From an uncultured Gammaproteobacteria bacterium (GTDB lineage: Bacteria; Pseudomonadota; Gammaproteobacteria; Arenicellales; Poriferihabitantaceae): DNA of 6,511 bases. The stretch covers positions 1-6,511 of the forward strand of contig CALIFM010000018.1 of assembly GCA_938021685.1 (NCBI GenBank). The letters run 5' to 3'. The notes below the pieces were generated by a model, which was not told the origin of the DNA, did no database searches, and saw nothing but the letters and a program-made list of their open reading frames with translations. How positions within the stretch are numbered: the stretch's first letter is position 1; each line of letters starts with the position of its first letter. Below, one piece after another: positions 4,423-6,511 of the stretch. The position numbers and the translations under genes are program-made.

Positions 4423-6511
4423 ATGGTAACTAGAAACGTAATTAGCATTGCAGGCAGTTCGAATGGCCGAGAACATGTAAAAAAACAAATAACGCTAACG
4501 GCGGCTGTGATGGCATGGTTTGCTGCAGCTATAGTGGCGTTGGTGCTTGTTATGGCACCTGTTAAAAGCGCTGAATCTAAAACTTTTGACGTCGTCCTGA
4601 TGTCTGGGCAGTCGAATATGTCGGGGTCAGGCCTTTGGGCTGATCTCACATATGAACAGAAAAACCATCCTGCTCGGAGCGAGGAGTCGGTGATGCTAAG
4701 TTGGAAGCCTCCTGTTCATAACCCACTTATTACCGATGTCATATTTGAGCCGTTCAACTACTTAGGCCCTAGAGGCTTGGTTAACTCTAAGTTTGGCCCT
4801 GAGATTACGATGGGTCAAACACTTTTTGATTGTGGCTATACCGATCTTGCCATTATTAAATGGACAAAGGGTGCAACCACGATTGATCAGTGGCAGCCTG
4901 ATAACGCCGAGTATGATTACCACGATAGTTTTCTTAGTGCAGTGAGAACAGGTTTAGATGCGATTGTTGCCGCGGGTCATGACTTTAGAATTCTTGGTTT
5001 TGCTTGGCTTCAAGGAGAGGGGGGGTGGTCAAAACCTTCTGAGGATTACCTGCTTGGGCTTAAAGGGATGATCGGTAACTATATCGACGAGCTTGAGGCT
5101 GACTATTCGGGGCATTTTTTAGGTATGAATACCGTTCTCATTGAGCCAGGCACGCGGCAAAGGACTAATAACCCTGATAACAATACAGATAATGTTCTGG
5201 CTGCTCTTAACAGCTATAGTGCCACCTATCCCAATGTGCAGGTCGTTGGAACAAGGGATCTCGATGGCACGCACTATGGCGATGACATCCACTTCAACGC
5301 CCTAGGCCAACTTGAAATTGGTGAGCGGGTAGCGACTGCTTTGCAGCAGTTTATTGGTAATAAATCACCTGATTTGAAGCCCGACTGCATGCCAGAGCCT
5401 AGGGTTTTTGATGTGGTGCTTATGTCGGGGCAGTCGAACATGCTGGGGTTTGGTGTTTGGGATGATATTCCAGATTTGCAAAGCGCTCACTATACTAATT
5501 ACTCTGATAATGTGTTGTACAGTGCGAATAAAACCTTACCAAGCCTGCCAGTGCTTGACCCGCTGCATAATTTAAGACCTAGGATTACAGGTGGCGGCGG
5601 GCTTTGGTTTGGGCCTGAGATTGCGGCAGGGCGAAAGCTGCATGATTGCGGCTATAAAGACTTGGCTTTTGTTAAAGTTGCACAGGGTGGAACCCAAATT
5701 CAGCAATGGCAGAAAGGTGCACTAGATGGTTATTACACTCTTTTTCTCGAGAAGACGCTAGCGAGTTTGAGTGAGATTGTCGATGCAGGTCATGATTTTA
5801 GGATCCTTGGTTTTGTTTGGCTTCAAGGAGAAGGCAACCGTAATCTTAACCCCAATACGTATAAGATGTACCTTGAAACGATGATCAGTGATTACATCAC
5901 TGATTTGGGGCTTGCTTATCCGGGCAAGGATTTCTCAGAGCTTAATACTGTTCTTGTGGAGCCTGGGCGCATTCAAGAATCTGATAATCCTAATGCTCCT
6001 AGCCCTGATATGAACACAAACAATGTGATTACTGCTTTAAATAATTACAGCGATATTTACCCTAATACTGAAGTCGTTGAAACAAATGATTTAACAGGAT
6101 ACTACGACTTTATCCACTTCAACGCTGGTAGCCAACTTAAGATTGGGCGTCGGATTGCGTATGCCTTGCAAGGCCTAGAAGGAAGTGATGCACCAATCCC
6201 AGGGCCAGATTGTGAGTTAAAGGTGTTCAATGTGGTGCTTATGTCTGGGCAGGCGAATATGACAGGGTTTGGCATTTGGGATGACGTTCTACTCAGTCCG
6301 CACCCGGCAGATACGTCAGATAAAGTGATCTACAAAAATGCTCTCAAAACGTATAGCGATGAAGTGTTTGGGCCGTTCAATAACTTGGGGCCTTATCAAT
6401 GGATTCAAGAGAACAATGAGCAGTGGTTTGGACCAGAAATAGGGCTTGGCCGAAATTTAGCTGATGCTGGCTATGGAAACATTGCGTTGATTAAGCGGTC
6501 AGCTTCTGGAG
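4423..6511 (+). CDS. Multi-unit SASA/CE6-type carbohydrate acetylesterase, exported, 3' end cut by the window
   Basis: At least 696 residues with no stop before the window edge. The family (sialate O-acetylesterase SASA domain and CE6 acetylxylan esterases, SGNH fold) removes O-acetyl groups from sugars. Three tandem units begin at F55, F329 and F602, about 273 residues apart. Unit A has nucleophile S64 in GQSNM, FGPEI (124-128), KGATTI (149-154), QGE (197-199) and D287/H290 in DDIH. Unit B has S338, FGPEI (396-400), QGGTQI (421-426), QGE (468-470) and D562/H565. Unit C shows GQANM with A611 in place of the serine, and FGPEI (669-673), then is cut off. Residues 23-45 form a hydrophobic segment after K20-K21, indicating a signal peptide or membrane anchor. 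The -3 position before a cut after A50 is lysine, so cleavage is uncertain. ATG 4423 is the only reasonable start after the in-frame TAG at 4411, but no Shine-Dalgarno is visible. The sugar substrate is unknown. Confidence 0.88.
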   Translation, partial: MVTRNVISIAGSSNGREHVKKQITLTAAVMAWFAAAIVALVLVMAPVKSAESKTFDVVLMSGQSNMSGSGLWADLTYEQKNHPARSEESVMLSWKPPVHNPLITDVIFEPFNYLGPRGLVNSKFGPEITMGQTLFDCGYTDLAIIKWTKGATTIDQWQPDNAEYDYHDSFLSAVRTGLDAIVAAGHDFRILGFAWLQGEGGWSKPSEDYLLGLKGMIGNYIDELEADYSGHFLGMNTVLIEPGTRQRTNNPDNNTDNVLAALNSYSATYPNVQVVGTRDLDGTHYGDDIHFNALGQLEIGERVATALQQFIGNKSPDLKPDCMPEPRVFDVVLMSGQSNMLGFGVWDDIPDLQSAHYTNYSDNVLYSANKTLPSLPVLDPLHNLRPRITGGGGLWFGPEIAAGRKLHDCGYKDLAFVKVAQGGTQIQQWQKGALDGYYTLFLEKTLASLSEIVDAGHDFRILGFVWLQGEGNRNLNPNTYKMYLETMISDYITDLGLAYPGKDFSELNTVLVEPGRIQESDNPNAPSPDMNTNNVITALNNYSDIYPNTEVVETNDLTGYYDFIHFNAGSQLKIGRRIAYALQGLEGSDAPIPGPDCELKVFNVVLMSGQANMTGFGIWDDVLLSPHPADTSDKVIYKNALKTYSDEVFGPFNNLGPYQWIQENNEQWFGPEIGLGRNLADAGYGNIALIKRSASG
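4585..5406 (+). repeat. Esterase unit A (complete)
   Basis: The first of three tandem coding repeats, residues 55-328. It contains a full set of SASA/SGNH motifs (S64, QGE 197-199, D287/H290) and exactly two cysteines, C137 and C322. Confidence 0.8.
5407..6225 (+). repeat. Esterase unit B (complete)
   Basis: The second repeat, residues 329-601, shifted 822 bases from unit A. Catalytic motifs are intact (S338, QGE 468-470, D562/H565), and it has exactly two cysteines, C409 and C597, in equivalent places. The QGE block at 5785-5832 matches 4972-5019 of unit A at 42 of 48 bases. Confidence 0.8.
6226..6511 (+). repeat. Esterase unit C (partial, nucleophile replaced)
   Basis: The third repeat, from residue 602, shifted 819 bases from unit B and cut by the window end. 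Its first 60 bases match unit B at 49 positions. The serine codon of GQSNM is GCG (6253-6255), giving alanine 611, and the first cysteine of the unit is alanine 682. Confidence 0.75.

Noticed and set aside
4419..4424. TATAAT overlapping the esterase start codon
   Set aside because: It overlaps the ATG itself and has no -35 partner, so transcription from it would begin inside the coding region.

Overview
The window reads as a chromosomal stretch of a free-living proteobacterium, most likely a (marine?) gammaproteobacterium. This rests on the protein families, the moderate GC content and the gene style, so the taxonomic guess is weak. All recognisable genes lie on the + strand. I see no RNA genes, CRISPR array, insertion sequence or attachment site.

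Region 1 (1-3333) is a compact metabolic cluster. It holds a complete aldehyde:ferredoxin oxidoreductase (AOR) with all four iron-sulfur cysteines, a MoaD/ThiS-like sulfur carrier ending in Gly-Gly, and an FMN-dependent 2-hydroxy-acid dehydrogenase of the L-lactate/mandelate dehydrogenase type. The sulfur carrier most plausibly serves the tungsto- or molybdopterin cofactor of the AOR. Together the two enzymes could take a 2-hydroxyaldehyde to a 2-hydroxy acid and then to a 2-oxo acid. That pathway is inferred, not shown. The junction between the second and third genes carries a strong Shine-Dalgarno sequence placed too far from the start codon, with a possible hairpin between them.

Region 2 (3334-4422) is a lone RDD-family membrane protein gene flanked by two gene-free stretches of about 275 bases. 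The upstream one has a plausible sigma70-type promoter with a perfect palindrome at the predicted transcription start, and a larger imperfect stem-loop. The downstream one has several short perfect inverted repeats before the last gene.

Region 3 (4423-6511, running off the window) is a large exported or membrane-anchored protein. It is built from tandem units of about 273 residues of the SASA/CE6-type SGNH carbohydrate acetylesterase family. Two units are complete with intact catalytic motifs. The third is cut by the window edge, and its nucleophile serine is replaced by alanine (GQSNM to GQANM). This multi-unit esterase with a probably dead third unit is the most unusual feature of the window.
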